Notes: a model not told the origin generated them from the sequence alone. 64,000 nucleotides of DNA from Bacteriovoracaceae bacterium UBA6261 (GCA_002440825.1 DJVH01000085.1:1-64000); one strand, 5' to 3'. Counted from the first letter of the stretch, positions 8,667 to 17,779 are shown. Numbers and translations: made by a program.

Positions 8667-9470
8667 CTATAAGATCTTAACGAGAAAGGTTGTTAGAAAG
8701 TAATCCAGAATCAATACCGAGATCATGCCCCAGATAACCGCAAGATTTGTTCCGCGACCTACTCCGACGGCTCCTTTTTCAACCTGAAAACCGAAATAAG
8801 TTCCGATGACGGAAATGACGAAACCAAAAACACCGGCCTTGATAATTCCCTGCCAGAGATCCGCTACGTACATAAATTCTGAAAGTTTTGAGTAATACAT
8901 CGATTCATCGATCATGAGAGTTTTTGTTCCGACCAGATAAGATCCGACGTTGCCGATAAAAAGAAAAACAACCGAAAGCATCGGTACTGCAATTGTTCCT
9001 GCGATAATTCTTGGGACAGCGAGATACTGGATACTATTGATGCCCATAACTTCCAGAGCATCAATTTGTTCTGTTACTTTCATCGAGCCGATTTGTGCGG
9101 CCATTGCCGAACCTGCTCTTCCTGCGACGATCAATCCAGTAAGAACCGGTGCCAGTTCTTTGGCCATGGCAATCGCTACGATGGCCCCCACCAATGAGTC
9201 GACATTGATCAATTTGAAACCAAAATATGTTTGAGTGGCAAAAACCATCCCGGTGAACATTCCCGCCAGAAGAATGATGAGAATACTTTTATTTCCGATA
9301 AAAAATAATTGTTCAAATAGAAGTTTATTGCGATAAGGACGGCGAAAGGCCCAATAAAAAAAGCGCGAAGTGTAGAGGGAAATATTCCCGAGGCCTTCGA
9401 TCCCATCAATAACAGTGGTACCAAGGCGTTCTACTCTAACCCTAAAAAGTTTGCTCAATTTTTCAATCAC
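8667..9470 (-). CDS. MlaE/YrbE-family ABC permease
   Basis: 267 residues, about the family length. An amphipathic N-terminal stretch is followed by five or six hydrophobic helices. The diagnostic core is present: IALVLLAGMFTGMVFATQTYF-like helix, AKELAPVLTGLIVAGRAGSAMAAQIGSMKVTEQIDALEVMGINSIQYLAVPRIIA (the MlaE signature coupling region), and a closing GVGRGTNLAVIWGMISVLILDYFLT. It forms the inner-membrane channel for the MCE-domain protein and ATPase encoded directly downstream. Starts 4 bp after the end of alr, so it is translated as part of the same long operon. Confidence 0.93.
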   Translation of the reverse strand: MIEKLSKLFRVRVERLGTTVIDGIEGLGNISLYTSRFFYWAFRRPYRNKLLFEQLFFIGNKSILIILLAGMFTGMVFATQTYFGFKLINVDSLVGAIVAIAMAKELAPVLTGLIVAGRAGSAMAAQIGSMKVTEQIDALEVMGINSIQYLAVPRIIAGTIAVPMLSVVFLFIGNVGSYLVGTKTLMIDESMYYSKLSEFMYVADLWQGIIKAGVFGFVISVIGTYFGFQVEKGAVGVGRGTNLAVIWGMISVLILDYFLTTFLVKIL

Positions 9471-9474
9471 GTTA

Positions 9475-10608
9475 TTAGTTTAACCGATAAACTCTTGGAA
9501 TGCGAGGAAGGAGTGAACAGAAAAGTTCGTAAGGAATAGTTTTTGTTTCTTCTGAAAACCTGAGTAAATCACCTTCATTTTCTCCCCAGATCGTAAACAC
9601 TTCGTGGGCCTTGATGTGATTTTTTGCTTCTACTGGAAAAAAAACGTGAGTCATATCCATACTCACCCGGCCGATGATTTTTCCTTCGAAACCTTTATGG
9701 TTGAGATGTGCGCCTGAATAGCGGTTGAAGAACCCATCACCATATCCGATGGCAAGAACGGCGATAATTCCGTCAGATGGACATGGTGTGGAGTTGTATC
9801 CGACCGTATCCCCTTTTTTCACTTCAAAAGTTCTCAGGATATAAGTTTCAAGCTTTGAAACAAGCTTGCCCTTAAAAAATCCTTTGTCCTTGAATTCATC
9901 ACTGAGCGATGTAGGACCATACATCATGAGTCCTGGACGGATGTGGGTCTCCATCAATCCGGTTTTCTGTTCGATGGCGCCGGAGTTGGATTGTGAAGTT
10001 CGCTCAAGCGTGATGCCATTTTCACGGAAATAATTTTTTAATTCTTCAAAACGTTTTCTCTGAAGAATATTTTTTTCATCAGTATCCATGCCATAACTGG
10101 CATTGGCATAATGTTGAATCAGATGGTGAATTGAATTTCGTCCGTGTTGTTTTAAGCGGCTTAAAATCAAAGGCGCATCGTTGGGATCCAGTCCAAGGCG
10201 ATTCATTCCGGTGTTGAACTTCAGGCAAATAGGAAAATATTTAAACTCTGGTGTGTGAAGAATATAATCCAATTCGCTCACATTGGAGATAACCGGAATA
10301 ATTCTGCGCTTGAGATAAATATCGGCATTTTCCAGCAGCTCGAGCTGTATGTCAGAAAAAACATAAATGTCGAATTCAAGATCATTGAGTTCTTCGCGCA
10401 ACTTGAGGGCTTCGCTGATAGTTGCGCAACCAAAATTGCGCACGCCGAGTTCAGTCTGAGCGTAACGGGCCACTGAAATCATGCCGTGTCCGTAGCCGTC
10501 GGCCTTCACCATGAAGAGAACTTCCGAAGAAGGGGCCAGTTTTTTTATTTCATTATAGTTGTGGGCAAGATTTGATAAATTAACGACAAGTCGGCTTCTA
10601 AACTTCAT
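9475..10608 (-). CDS. alr: alanine racemase
   Basis: 377 residues. PLP Lys motif FMVKADGYGHG near residue 35, the PLP/Arg-containing N-terminal barrel (TGMNRLGLDPNDA) and the C-terminal beta domain with the catalytic Tyr in DTVGYNSTPCPSD and AIGYGDGFFNRYS, GRVSMDMTHVFF and the LLPRIPRVYRLN end are typical. It supplies D-alanine for peptidoglycan. The start overlaps the preceding receiver-domain gene by 11 bp and the stop is 4 bp before mlaE, linking cell-wall precursor and lipid transport functions on one transcript. A short insertion-free architecture supports a biosynthetic Alr, rather than a secreted broad-spectrum racemase; no signal peptide is visible. Confidence 0.94.
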   Translation of the reverse strand: MKFRSRLVVNLSNLAHNYNEIKKLAPSSEVLFMVKADGYGHGMISVARYAQTELGVRNFGCATISEALKLREELNDLEFDIYVFSDIQLELLENADIYLKRRIIPVISNVSELDYILHTPEFKYFPICLKFNTGMNRLGLDPNDAPLILSRLKQHGRNSIHHLIQHYANASYGMDTDEKNILQRKRFEELKNYFRENGITLERTSQSNSGAIEQKTGLMETHIRPGLMMYGPTSLSDEFKDKGFFKGKLVSKLETYILRTFEVKKGDTVGYNSTPCPSDGIIAVLAIGYGDGFFNRYSGAHLNHKGFEGKIIGRVSMDMTHVFFPVEAKNHIKAHEVFTIWGENEGDLLRFSEETKTIPYELFCSLLPRIPRVYRLN

Positions 10609-12046
10609 GTATAGGCTCTTTTCCCCAGATCATTTCCCGAGTTTTCAGTTTTGCCAGGGTTTCTTTATCAGCGGCCTTTTCCATGCTGGCCTGCTGAGCA
10701 TTTAATGTTGATTTTAAATAGGCGTAAGCAGACAACGGAACCATCGTCACTTTTGGATTAATGATCTGGGCCAGTACACCTTCACTGTCTTCAAAGTATT
10801 TCCAATAAGAAAACTTCGACGAGAATTCTTTCAATTCATCAAAGAACGCATCGAGATTGCCGGCATTGACGAGAAACGCGAGATGATTGACTCCGTAATC
10901 GAAAACGCGGAATTCACATCTTGATTGAATTTCGAGTTTATTGATGAATTCTTTTTCAAATTTATTCCAGAAAAAGCGATGGCCGCTTTTCTTCAAGACG
11001 AGATCCATGAGTGGAGTTAAATCCACATCAATGAGTCTGTAATCCATTTTCGTTTTTTCAAAAAGAAACTGATCCAGAAAACTCATAGCTTCAAATGATG
11101 AAGCAAACTTTTTTTCAGGAGTCGGTTCAGCATCAAGTTTATTTCTGAAGCTCGCATAAAAGCCGTTGAGGTAAGCTTCGAGCATGTTCCAGTCAAATTG
11201 ATTGTAGAAAAGTTCGTTCTTAGCTTTCACGAACATAATTTTATCAGGCTTTGCCAGGTTGCCTTTGATCAAAAGGGCCACAAGATCTCCCCCCATCAGA
11301 TCCACGGCTACTTGCGTGGCCATATTCTGGGCAAAGAGTTCAATGCCATTTGTACAGGCTTGTCCCAGCCAAAGAGAAGGAATGGCCCTGAACTTCTGAA
11401 CGTGCGAAATCGGTGAAATAAGTTTTTGTCCGTTGAACGAAAGTTCCATCAAAGCGAACTCAGCGACTTCATCAATACCTTGAAAAACTTTTTCCACTGC
11501 GCGGAAAAAATCCGCTTCGCCTCTATGCTCTTCCAGCTGAAGACAGACTGATTTTACCATGGATTGATATTGATCTGTCTGAACAAGTGTAAGCTTGTCC
11601 ATTTTTAATGTTTCGATAATTTCGTTCTGACTTTGTTTTTCATCTCTCAAAACTTTATTTTCTTTTTCAACTGCCATGAAGTGATTCAGTCTTTTCAGAA
11701 TCGCTTTTAAAGGCGCCTCATAATTTTCAGTTTTCTTCAAAAGGCCCAGGTGAAAAAAATCATTGGTTGAAATGAGAAGTGGTTCAGTATTTTTTGTGTA
11801 GAAAAAAATGAGCGGGAGTTTTTCAGTGTCGATATGCGGATGGTTGCGAAGAACGAGATCGCCTTCACTCATCTTTTTGACATCGACGATGCAAAGAGAA
11901 GGAATGCGGTCAATTGTTCCCTGCCAGAAAGTTTTCAGGTCTTCATAAAAATGGGGAATGATTCCCAGTTTTCTGAAAACGGCAGAAATCTCTTTCACTT
12001 CATTGATGTCTGAAAATAACAATGCGACAGATAGTCCTTCACTCAT
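10598..12046 (-). CDS. receiver-like domain protein of unknown output
   Basis: The first about 125 residues resemble a response-regulator receiver domain: VALLFSDINEV (acidic patch), PSLCIVDVKKM (Asp at the phosphorylation position), a LIFFYTKN strand and LLKKTENYEAP (Lys equivalent). A helical/coiled segment follows, then about 330 residues that I do not recognise, with strand-helix alternation and no Cys or obvious catalytic motif. I set the start at the ATG at 12046, because GAGGTGG lies just before it; a TTG four codons earlier would overlap this site and the aroK stop. It sits between aroK and alr in the long operon. It may be a regulator that reads a signal through its C-terminal part; that is inference. 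Confidence 0.6.
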   Translation of the reverse strand: MSEGLSVALLFSDINEVKEISAVFRKLGIIPHFYEDLKTFWQGTIDRIPSLCIVDVKKMSEGDLVLRNHPHIDTEKLPLIFFYTKNTEPLLISTNDFFHLGLLKKTENYEAPLKAILKRLNHFMAVEKENKVLRDEKQSQNEIIETLKMDKLTLVQTDQYQSMVKSVCLQLEEHRGEADFFRAVEKVFQGIDEVAEFALMELSFNGQKLISPISHVQKFRAIPSLWLGQACTNGIELFAQNMATQVAVDLMGGDLVALLIKGNLAKPDKIMFVKAKNELFYNQFDWNMLEAYLNGFYASFRNKLDAEPTPEKKFASSFEAMSFLDQFLFEKTKMDYRLIDVDLTPLMDLVLKKSGHRFFWNKFEKEFINKLEIQSRCEFRVFDYGVNHLAFLVNAGNLDAFFDELKEFSSKFSYWKYFEDSEGVLAQIINPKVTMVPLSAYAYLKSTLNAQQASMEKAADKETLAKLKTREMIWGKEPIHEV

Positions 12047-12054
12047 AGTCCACC

Positions 12055-12567
12055 TCAACCTAAATTATGCACTAAAGCCTGAAGCGACACAATCTCTTTT
12101 ACATTCTCGGGCGAGAGAGTGAGATCCGCGAGGTCCCGGTAGATTTCTCGTCGGGATTCGTATAATTTTTTCAGTTCTTCTTCGGGCAGATTTGACAGCG
12201 GTCGGTTCGAGTCCCCCAGGATGCGATCCCGGCAGAGTTCATAGGGCGTATCGAGAAAAACGATTTGGCACGCAGGCGTTTTTTCAATGAGCGCAATGAC
12301 ATCGGGTGTGAGCGTCCCTCCTCCGAGAGCAATGATCATATTCTGAGAATGCCCGAGCAGAGTTTTTAATTTCGTCTTTTCTTTATCGCGAAAAAGCGGA
12401 AAACCATTTTGCACAATCCACTCCCCCAATCTCTCTGGTGTAAGCCCCAGATCGAGGGCCAGAGCATGGTCCAGGTCAATGCAGTCAAATCCTTCAGAAT
12501 TTCCCTGAAATTGTTTAAGGAAAGTGGACTTCCCTGCTCCCGTAAATCCGCATAATAAAATTTTCAT
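12055..12567 (-). CDS. aroK: shikimate kinase
   Basis: 170 residues with the P-loop GFTGAGKSTFL at the N-terminus, the shikimate-binding Asp in FDCIDLDHAL (a D-x-D pair) and Arg in FPLFRDKEKTKL, the ALGGGTLTP glycine motif, and the LID Arg in DSNRPLSNL. All active-site elements are intact, and length is standard. It phosphorylates shikimate in the aromatic amino acid pathway. As the first gene of the eight-gene minus-strand operon it probably carries the promoter, in the 45 bp that separate it from the divergent yceD gene. Confidence 0.93.
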   Translation of the reverse strand: MKILLCGFTGAGKSTFLKQFQGNSEGFDCIDLDHALALDLGLTPERLGEWIVQNGFPLFRDKEKTKLKTLLGHSQNMIIALGGGTLTPDVIALIEKTPACQIVFLDTPYELCRDRILGDSNRPLSNLPEEELKKLYESRREIYRDLADLTLSPENVKEIVSLQALVHNLG

Positions 12568-12612
12568 CCTTTGGATTGTACTTTTAAAATCTCCTGATAT
12601 AAATCAAAACCT

Positions 12613-13143
12613 ATGAATAAAACAAATACGCATGTGAACAACCATTTAGACGCTCAGGTTTATGTCAATAAATACAGCTTCGATATCATTGAAGATTACG
12701 AACTCGACGAAAAAAATACTCCGTGGGTTCAGGATCTTTTAAGAGAAATCGAAGAACACATTGGTGACGAAGGTGAATACCCGAAAGCCACCATGAAAAT
12801 CGAAGCGCAAATCACCCGAAAAACCAATAATTTTCTGGGCGATCACCTTATCGTGAAGGCCCAATTGAATGCTCATTTCCACCAGCCTTGCGGGCGTTGC
12901 CTGTTTCCTCTGGCGGAAGAATTGAATCTTAATCTGGCGGCTGCTTTTCTTCATGAATCTCAAGAAAAAAAGCCGGAATACGCTGAGACGACAACGGTTT
13001 TTGCAGATGGTCAAGAAATGGAGCTGTATTTCTTCAGAAAAGGCGTGGCCGATCTGAAAGAATTTTTCCATGAACAGATTTATATCGAAATCACCCCGTT
13101 CCCAAGATGCGAGGACGAGTGCAAAAATCCGGTTCTTTACTGA
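12613..13143 (+). CDS. YceD / DUF177 family protein
   Basis: 176 residues. The diagnostic segment is HFHQPCGRCLFPLAEELNLNLAAAFLHE: CxxC followed by a strand, as in DUF177 proteins. A second Cys pair (PRCEDECKNP) closes the protein, as in the family. DUF177 members are normally encoded next to rpmF (L32) and are linked to large ribosomal subunit assembly. Here rpmF lies 3.3 kb away, separated by two opposite-strand genes that are unrelated to it. The stop codon touches the stop of the downstream hydrolase (zero gap). The 5' end is divergent from aroK with 45 bp between. Confidence 0.8.
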   Translation: MNKTNTHVNNHLDAQVYVNKYSFDIIEDYELDEKNTPWVQDLLREIEEHIGDEGEYPKATMKIEAQITRKTNNFLGDHLIVKAQLNAHFHQPCGRCLFPLAEELNLNLAAAFLHESQEKKPEYAETTTVFADGQEMELYFFRKGVADLKEFFHEQIYIEITPFPRCEDECKNPVLY

Positions 13144-14916
13144 TTACCAGGTCCTGAAGGCAATGCTGTCTATTACGTTGGAAGTCCCGTTCACGGCACT
13201 GTTGTCTGCCAAGAATTGAATTTTTGCATTGAATTCCCTTGAAAGAGCTTCTGCCTCAACTTTATTTTCGGGAATCTTAGCTCCTAAAAATTTCAAATGT
13301 CTTAAATCGATCGAGAGCTTTTTATCGAACACGCACCCTGCAACCGGGGAGTAAATTTCACTCAAAAAACAAGCTCCGAGGTTTGCCAGTTTGTTTAAAA
13401 CTTTGAAGTGAATTTCAACTCGATTTGATTTTTCTTTAAATTCAAAAGTCTGAGATAAATTTATTTCATAGTTATTAACCTTCACTCTTTTCAATAGCCA
13501 AGGCAGTTTAAACTTTAGATATCTCGATTTAGTGAACTCTGGACTATTGTGTAAAACAAAAGACCTTAAAACCATGCTGGTGGCCTTCATCCCATAGACT
13601 GAATTAAATCCACAGTGATCACCATACGGCAAATTTAAAATCCCCAGGGTCTCTTTTGAGAAAGAACCCATACTATTTTTTAATTTCCCGGCATTCACCG
13701 CATTGTCGACCACATGATCGTCTTTGGAGGCAAAGACCAGCGTGGGAGTTTCTAAATCAGATGACATCTTATTGAAGAATGTATTGCTGGCCCAGAATTC
13801 AGAAGCAGTTGTAGGTTTTCCTTTTTTAGTTAAGGATTCAGAAACCAACCATCCCAAATAATCTTTCATTTCAGTTTTTGATCCTGGCGGATGTTTTTCG
13901 ATCAGTTCTCCAATCGGGCCCAGAGAATTTTTTCCTTCTTTCAATTGATTTTTAGTGGCCAGATAAGCTGCATTCGCCACGATTGCCCCATTCCCTCCTT
14001 CGTATAAATCTCCCATACTGCCATCCTGATAGAGATGCTCCATGGAATCATGCAAATCGAGAACCGGGCAAATGGCCATGACAGAATTGAATGTTTTTTC
14101 TTCTGATGCCGTATTTGAGCCGTTGTAATAAGAAGTAAAAATGGCTGCGTTTCCTCCAAGGCTGGCGCCGGCCATATGCAAACTGGAGACAAGATTTTTA
14201 AAAGGTGATTGATGTTTTATCCATTCACCTATAGCAAGAGTCTCTGGTCCTTCCGCATTTCCACCGAAAGTAAATTTGCCATTCATTTTGATGTAGTCAA
14301 TTCCAGTATTATTGGCGAGAAACAAGACATTGAAGGGCGATTGATCAAAAAAATTCATCAGATAATTTTTCATTGATGCTGTTTCTTCAGCAGCACAAAA
14401 AACGCCGCAACGATAAATAATAAATGGTCGCGGTGTCACAGTATCTTTCAATGCGAGCACACCTGGTACTATCGTCTTATCTGATAATTCAATGGCCACT
14501 TTCTGGACTTTAGGATTTTTAAAAAAGCTGTAATCAGTTGAAGAAAATCGTAAAAGTCCAATTAATCCTTTTGCAGAATCCTTTGATAAATCACTTCCGC
14601 ACTTTTCAAAATATTCATTCAATTTTTTATAAAGCTCTTCGTTTGTTGAAGAATGTTTTAGAATTTTTTCTTCTGCATAGAAAGGATCGCATTCTGGGCG
14701 AAGATAGGTGTTATTTCCCCCCGTAATTAAATCCTCTTTCAGTAAAGCTTGAGCAGGACCTGAATTGTTTTTAAGATAATCATACAAATCTTTTTGCACA
14801 CCGAGAGGTCGGATGAAATTAAATTTCTTAACATTTATTTTAAATTCATTTGAAGCGTTCGCAGTCCAGGAAAAAGAAATGAGAAAACAAATCAACAAAG
14901 CAATGGTCTTGACCAT
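13144..14916 (-). CDS. secreted alpha/beta-hydrolase (lipase/esterase or peptidase type)
   Basis: 590 residues beginning with a clear Sec signal peptide (MVKTIALLICFLISFSWTANAS). A core of the alpha/beta-hydrolase fold is visible: nucleophile elbow GASLGGNAA (Ser near residue 245), an acid DDHVVDNA after a strand (VFASKDDHV), and catalytic His in LPYGDHCGFNSVYG, in the usual order. The C-terminal about 130 residues are strand-rich and may be a separate domain. The family is too broad to name a substrate: lipase, esterase and peptidase are all possible. It sits with the trypsin-like gene on the minus strand between yceD and rpmF. Extracellular or periplasmic action is inferred from the signal peptide. 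Confidence 0.75.
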   Translation of the reverse strand: MVKTIALLICFLISFSWTANASNEFKINVKKFNFIRPLGVQKDLYDYLKNNSGPAQALLKEDLITGGNNTYLRPECDPFYAEEKILKHSSTNEELYKKLNEYFEKCGSDLSKDSAKGLIGLLRFSSTDYSFFKNPKVQKVAIELSDKTIVPGVLALKDTVTPRPFIIYRCGVFCAAEETASMKNYLMNFFDQSPFNVLFLANNTGIDYIKMNGKFTFGGNAEGPETLAIGEWIKHQSPFKNLVSSLHMAGASLGGNAAIFTSYYNGSNTASEEKTFNSVMAICPVLDLHDSMEHLYQDGSMGDLYEGGNGAIVANAAYLATKNQLKEGKNSLGPIGELIEKHPPGSKTEMKDYLGWLVSESLTKKGKPTTASEFWASNTFFNKMSSDLETPTLVFASKDDHVVDNAVNAGKLKNSMGSFSKETLGILNLPYGDHCGFNSVYGMKATSMVLRSFVLHNSPEFTKSRYLKFKLPWLLKRVKVNNYEINLSQTFEFKEKSNRVEIHFKVLNKLANLGACFLSEIYSPVAGCVFDKKLSIDLRHLKFLGAKIPENKVEAEALSREFNAKIQFLADNSAVNGTSNVIDSIAFRTW

Positions 14917-15014
14917 AAAAGCCCCTCTTCACATATGATAGATATGTGCTGATCGAACTATTGCTGACTGGGCTTTACGGTTATTTCACAATGATAAAGC
15001 GAAACGCTCGGACT

Positions 15015-16286
15015 TTATTTCTGCTTTTCTGCCTGAGCGACATAATTTCTGCAGAAAAAGCTAAGTTCAAAAGAAACCTGGGGCCCATTTGGGCATTGAA
15101 TATCATTTCTTCCAATGGGATTTCCTTCCAGGCTGAGTTTGGTCAATTGCCCAAGAGATTTCAAAGGAAACAAATCCAGGATCTTATTTTCTTTCAGAGA
15201 AAGTGTTTCAAGTTGAGTTAGACCTGCCAATGGAGAAACATCTTTTATTCCAAGTTGATTCAAAATAAGCCGCTTCGTCTTTGATAGCTTCTGAAAAAGA
15301 ACATCACAATTCTGAATATTGAAATATTGTTTCAACATTTCCGTTGTTTCATGTTTCATTTCACAATACTGAAGAAAACTTAAAAGCGGTTTTCTTTCGG
15401 ACAATAACCTTTTTATCAAATCAATTTGTAAAACTTCGATCGAAGTTATGAATTCACCAGCACAATTGTTTCCCCTGCAACGAACTTCTTCAAAGCAGGA
15501 TTTGCCAGTGTCCAATTGAAAATCAGCTTCGCCTTGAACAAGAATCCCGACGACTGAATGTGTATGACTTGAAAAAACAGGCGAACCAGAATTGCCTGCA
15601 AAAGCATCCAAAGAAGTTGTTGCACCGTTTTTTTCCAATGTCAGAACGTTGGCATTATCAGCAATCTTCATAGGAATCCCCATGGGATGCCCTATCATAA
15701 ACAAAGGTTCATTTAAAATTAATTGCGACTGAGAAGCCTGCGAATAGGGCAAAACATTTTTACTGTCTTCAACTTTATGATCCAGCAACACAATGGCAAA
15801 ATCCAAGGGGCCATTCAAATAACGTTGGCTGACTATTTCTTTGCAATGAAAAATTTCCCCTGGCCCAAATCGATTGGCGCTCATTTTTTCAAGAGAAGCT
15901 CCAAAAATCCAGACATGGTTATCGCAATCTTCGGAAACGGCCATACAATGACCTGCTGTGATTAACAGATTTTCCGCCACCAAAAATCCGGAGCAAGAGC
16001 CTGCTTTCGGCTGTTCTTTAAAACGTACGCTTCCACAAAGTGGCCGGTTGTTTTCTCTGTAAACGTCTTCCAATGATTTCTGATTGATCGCAACTTCACC
16101 GGTAGATATGACTTGCAGATTTTTTTTATCTACACGTAGCGCCACTCCCTTTTGAAAGCCAATCGCCTCTTGATCCATAGAGCGGTTAATCTCTTCACGA
16201 TTGTCTTCACCATAAATCATTTTCTCCAGACAAAAGGCTGGATTTAAGACGAATAAGAGGTAAAAAAAGAGCTTGAAAGTGACCAT
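15015..16286 (-). CDS. secreted trypsin-like serine protease with C-terminal leucine-rich repeats
   Basis: 423 residues. After a signal peptide (FKLFFYLLFVLNPAFC) comes a trypsin-like domain with the full triad: His113 in LITAGHCM, Asp162 in LDFAIVLLD and Ser233 in FAGNSGSPV. Several Cys are placed so that disulfides are possible. From about residue 335 to 405 two or three leucine-rich repeats follow (RLILNQLGIKDVSPLAGL, QLETLSLKENKILDLFPLKSL, QLTKLSLEGNPIG), spaced at about 22 residues, resembling internalin-type repeats, then a short Cys-containing cap. Combining a serine protease with LRRs on one exported chain suggests substrate or surface targeting. It lies 98 bp upstream of the hydrolase gene on the same strand, so they may share a transcript. 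Confidence 0.85.
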   Translation of the reverse strand: MVTFKLFFYLLFVLNPAFCLEKMIYGEDNREEINRSMDQEAIGFQKGVALRVDKKNLQVISTGEVAINQKSLEDVYRENNRPLCGSVRFKEQPKAGSCSGFLVAENLLITAGHCMAVSEDCDNHVWIFGASLEKMSANRFGPGEIFHCKEIVSQRYLNGPLDFAIVLLDHKVEDSKNVLPYSQASQSQLILNEPLFMIGHPMGIPMKIADNANVLTLEKNGATTSLDAFAGNSGSPVFSSHTHSVVGILVQGEADFQLDTGKSCFEEVRCRGNNCAGEFITSIEVLQIDLIKRLLSERKPLLSFLQYCEMKHETTEMLKQYFNIQNCDVLFQKLSKTKRLILNQLGIKDVSPLAGLTQLETLSLKENKILDLFPLKSLGQLTKLSLEGNPIGRNDIQCPNGPQVSFELSFFCRNYVAQAEKQK

Positions 16287-16383
16287 TGAGGCAGAATCCT
16301 AGCTAAAATTTATTAAGGATTCAAATAGGATAAGTAAGTCCCCTTCTTGCGCCCCGCACACTCCTTGGCATTTCTGAAAAAAC

Positions 16384-16412
16384 TTGCCTAACCGGTCTTT
16401 TTAGCGTAAAGA
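16384..16412 (+). promoter_or_regulatory. candidate sigma-70 promoter for rpmF
   Basis: TTGCCT, 17-bp spacer, TAAAGA lies about 57 bp before the rpmF start. The -35 element is close to consensus; the -10 is weak. The 183-bp gap before rpmF holds no gene, and rpmF has no upstream partner on its strand, so a promoter is needed here. Confidence 0.35.
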
Positions 16413-16469
16413 TTACCCTTCATATTCGAAAATTACTGTTGAAGTTTAATAATTGTCGCGGAGTATACA

Positions 16470-16679
16470 ATGGCAGTTCCTAAGAAGAAAAATTCAGTTT
16501 CAAGAAAAGGTTTAAGAAGAGCTGGTCAGCACCATAAACTTTATAGAAAGCACCCAATGACTTGTTCAAACTGCGGCGTTCACGTAATGCCACACACTGT
16601 TTGTAACGCTTGCGGATTCTACAAAGGTAAAGCAGTTGTTACTGTAAAAGCGCAAAACGAAGAAGCTGCTGCAGAATAA
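16470..16679 (+). CDS. rpmF: 50S ribosomal protein L32
   Basis: 69 residues starting AVPKKKNSVSRKGLRRAGQHHK, the standard L32 opening, followed by a zinc-ribbon CSNCG...CNACG, two CxxC pairs, so this is the zinc-binding form. A short Ala/Glu-rich tail (EEAAAE) follows. In most bacteria rpmF is next to yceD and followed by plsX-fabH; here a terminator and then fabH follow at 104 bp, with no plsX. Confidence 0.97.
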   Translation: MAVPKKKNSVSRKGLRRAGQHHKLYRKHPMTCSNCGVHVMPHTVCNACGFYKGKAVVTVKAQNEEAAAE

Positions 16680-16708
16680 TTGTTCCAAACTTAGTTTTAA
16701 ATAAAGCC

Positions 16709-16748
16709 GGCCCTTAGATTCAGCAGAATATAAGGGCCCTTTTTTTTT
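16709..16748 (+). terminator. intrinsic terminator after rpmF
   Basis: The 8-bp stem GGCCCTTA / TAAGGGCC with a 14-nt loop, followed by a run of T residues. It lies between rpmF and fabH, suggesting that rpmF is partly uncoupled from the fab genes. Confidence 0.75.
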
Positions 16749-16783
16749 GGCTTTAGAAATTATCGCAATACAAGGACGTCCCA

Positions 16784-17779
16784 ATGTACGAAGCAAAAAT
16801 TCTGGGAACCGGAATGTACGCTCCCAAAAAAGTTATGACGAACTTTGATCTGGAAAAAATCGTCGAAACAAGTGATCAATGGATTTATGAAAGAACCGGA
16901 ATTAGAGAGAGACACATCTGCTCTACCGAAGGCGGGGAATGGCCAACAGATATGGCCCTCTATGCAACCCGCGATGCCCTGAAAGCTGCTAACTTACAAC
17001 CAAACGACATCGACTTTATTATCTTTGCCTCTGTTACTCCTGACGTAAAACTTCCCAACTCAGCTTGTATCCTTCAGGTAAAATTAGGAATCACCAACAA
17101 CTGTACATGCCTCGATATTTCAGTCGCGTGTTCAGGTTTCGTTTACGGTGTAAATATGGCTAACTCGTTTATCAAAACCGGTCTGGCAAAAAATGTTCTG
17201 GTCGTAGGATCAGAAATGCTTTCCCGCGAAGTGAACTGGAAAGACAGAAACTCATGCATTCTTTTCGGCGATGGTTGCGGTGTCGCAATCGTTGGCCGCG
17301 CTGAAGCTGGTTCTGAATCAAGAATCCTTTCAACCATTTTAAACTCTGACGGAACAGGCGGAGAATATTTCGATCAACCGGTTGGTGGCGCTGTCACTCC
17401 AATTACTCCGACTCATATTGAAGAAGGCTCACACTTCATGCAGATGAAAGGAAAAGAAATGTTCAAAGTCGCGACAAGAACTCTTGCTGAAAACGGAAGA
17501 AAAGTTCTTGAAATGGCCGGCGTTTCTAAAGAAGAAATCGACTGGGTTGTTCCTCACCAGGCCAACATCAGAATCATCGAAACCACTGCTAATCTACTCG
17601 GCATGGGCATGGATAAAATGATTGTGAACATTGATAAATACGGAAACACATCAGCAGCGACTGTACCTATTGCTTTTCATGAAGCGATCACGGATGGAAG
17701 AATTAAGCGCGGAGACCTCGTTCTCTTCGACGCTTTCGGTGCAGGCCTCACGGCCGGGGCCACATTACTTAGATATTAG
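16784..17779 (+). CDS. fabH: 3-oxoacyl-ACP synthase III
   Basis: 331 residues of the condensing-enzyme fold. The KAS III triad is present: Cys116 in ISVACSGFVYG, His258 in VPHQANIRI and Asn288 in DKYGNTSAATV. It condenses acetyl-CoA with malonyl-ACP to start fatty-acid synthesis. Other typical segments are ERTGIRERHI and FGDGCGVAIVG. It begins the fabH-fabD-fabG-acpP-fabF run; fabD follows at 23 bp. The upstream gene in most genomes, plsX, is missing from this position. Confidence 0.96.
   Translation: MYEAKILGTGMYAPKKVMTNFDLEKIVETSDQWIYERTGIRERHICSTEGGEWPTDMALYATRDALKAANLQPNDIDFIIFASVTPDVKLPNSACILQVKLGITNNCTCLDISVACSGFVYGVNMANSFIKTGLAKNVLVVGSEMLSREVNWKDRNSCILFGDGCGVAIVGRAEAGSESRILSTILNSDGTGGEYFDQPVGGAVTPITPTHIEEGSHFMQMKGKEMFKVATRTLAENGRKVLEMAGVSKEEIDWVVPHQANIRIIETTANLLGMGMDKMIVNIDKYGNTSAATVPIAFHEAITDGRIKRGDLVLFDAFGAGLTAGATLLRY

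Noticed and set aside
12613..13143. yceD as a frameshifted or truncated gene
   Set aside because: The frame is complete with both Cys pairs; it is only displaced from rpmF.
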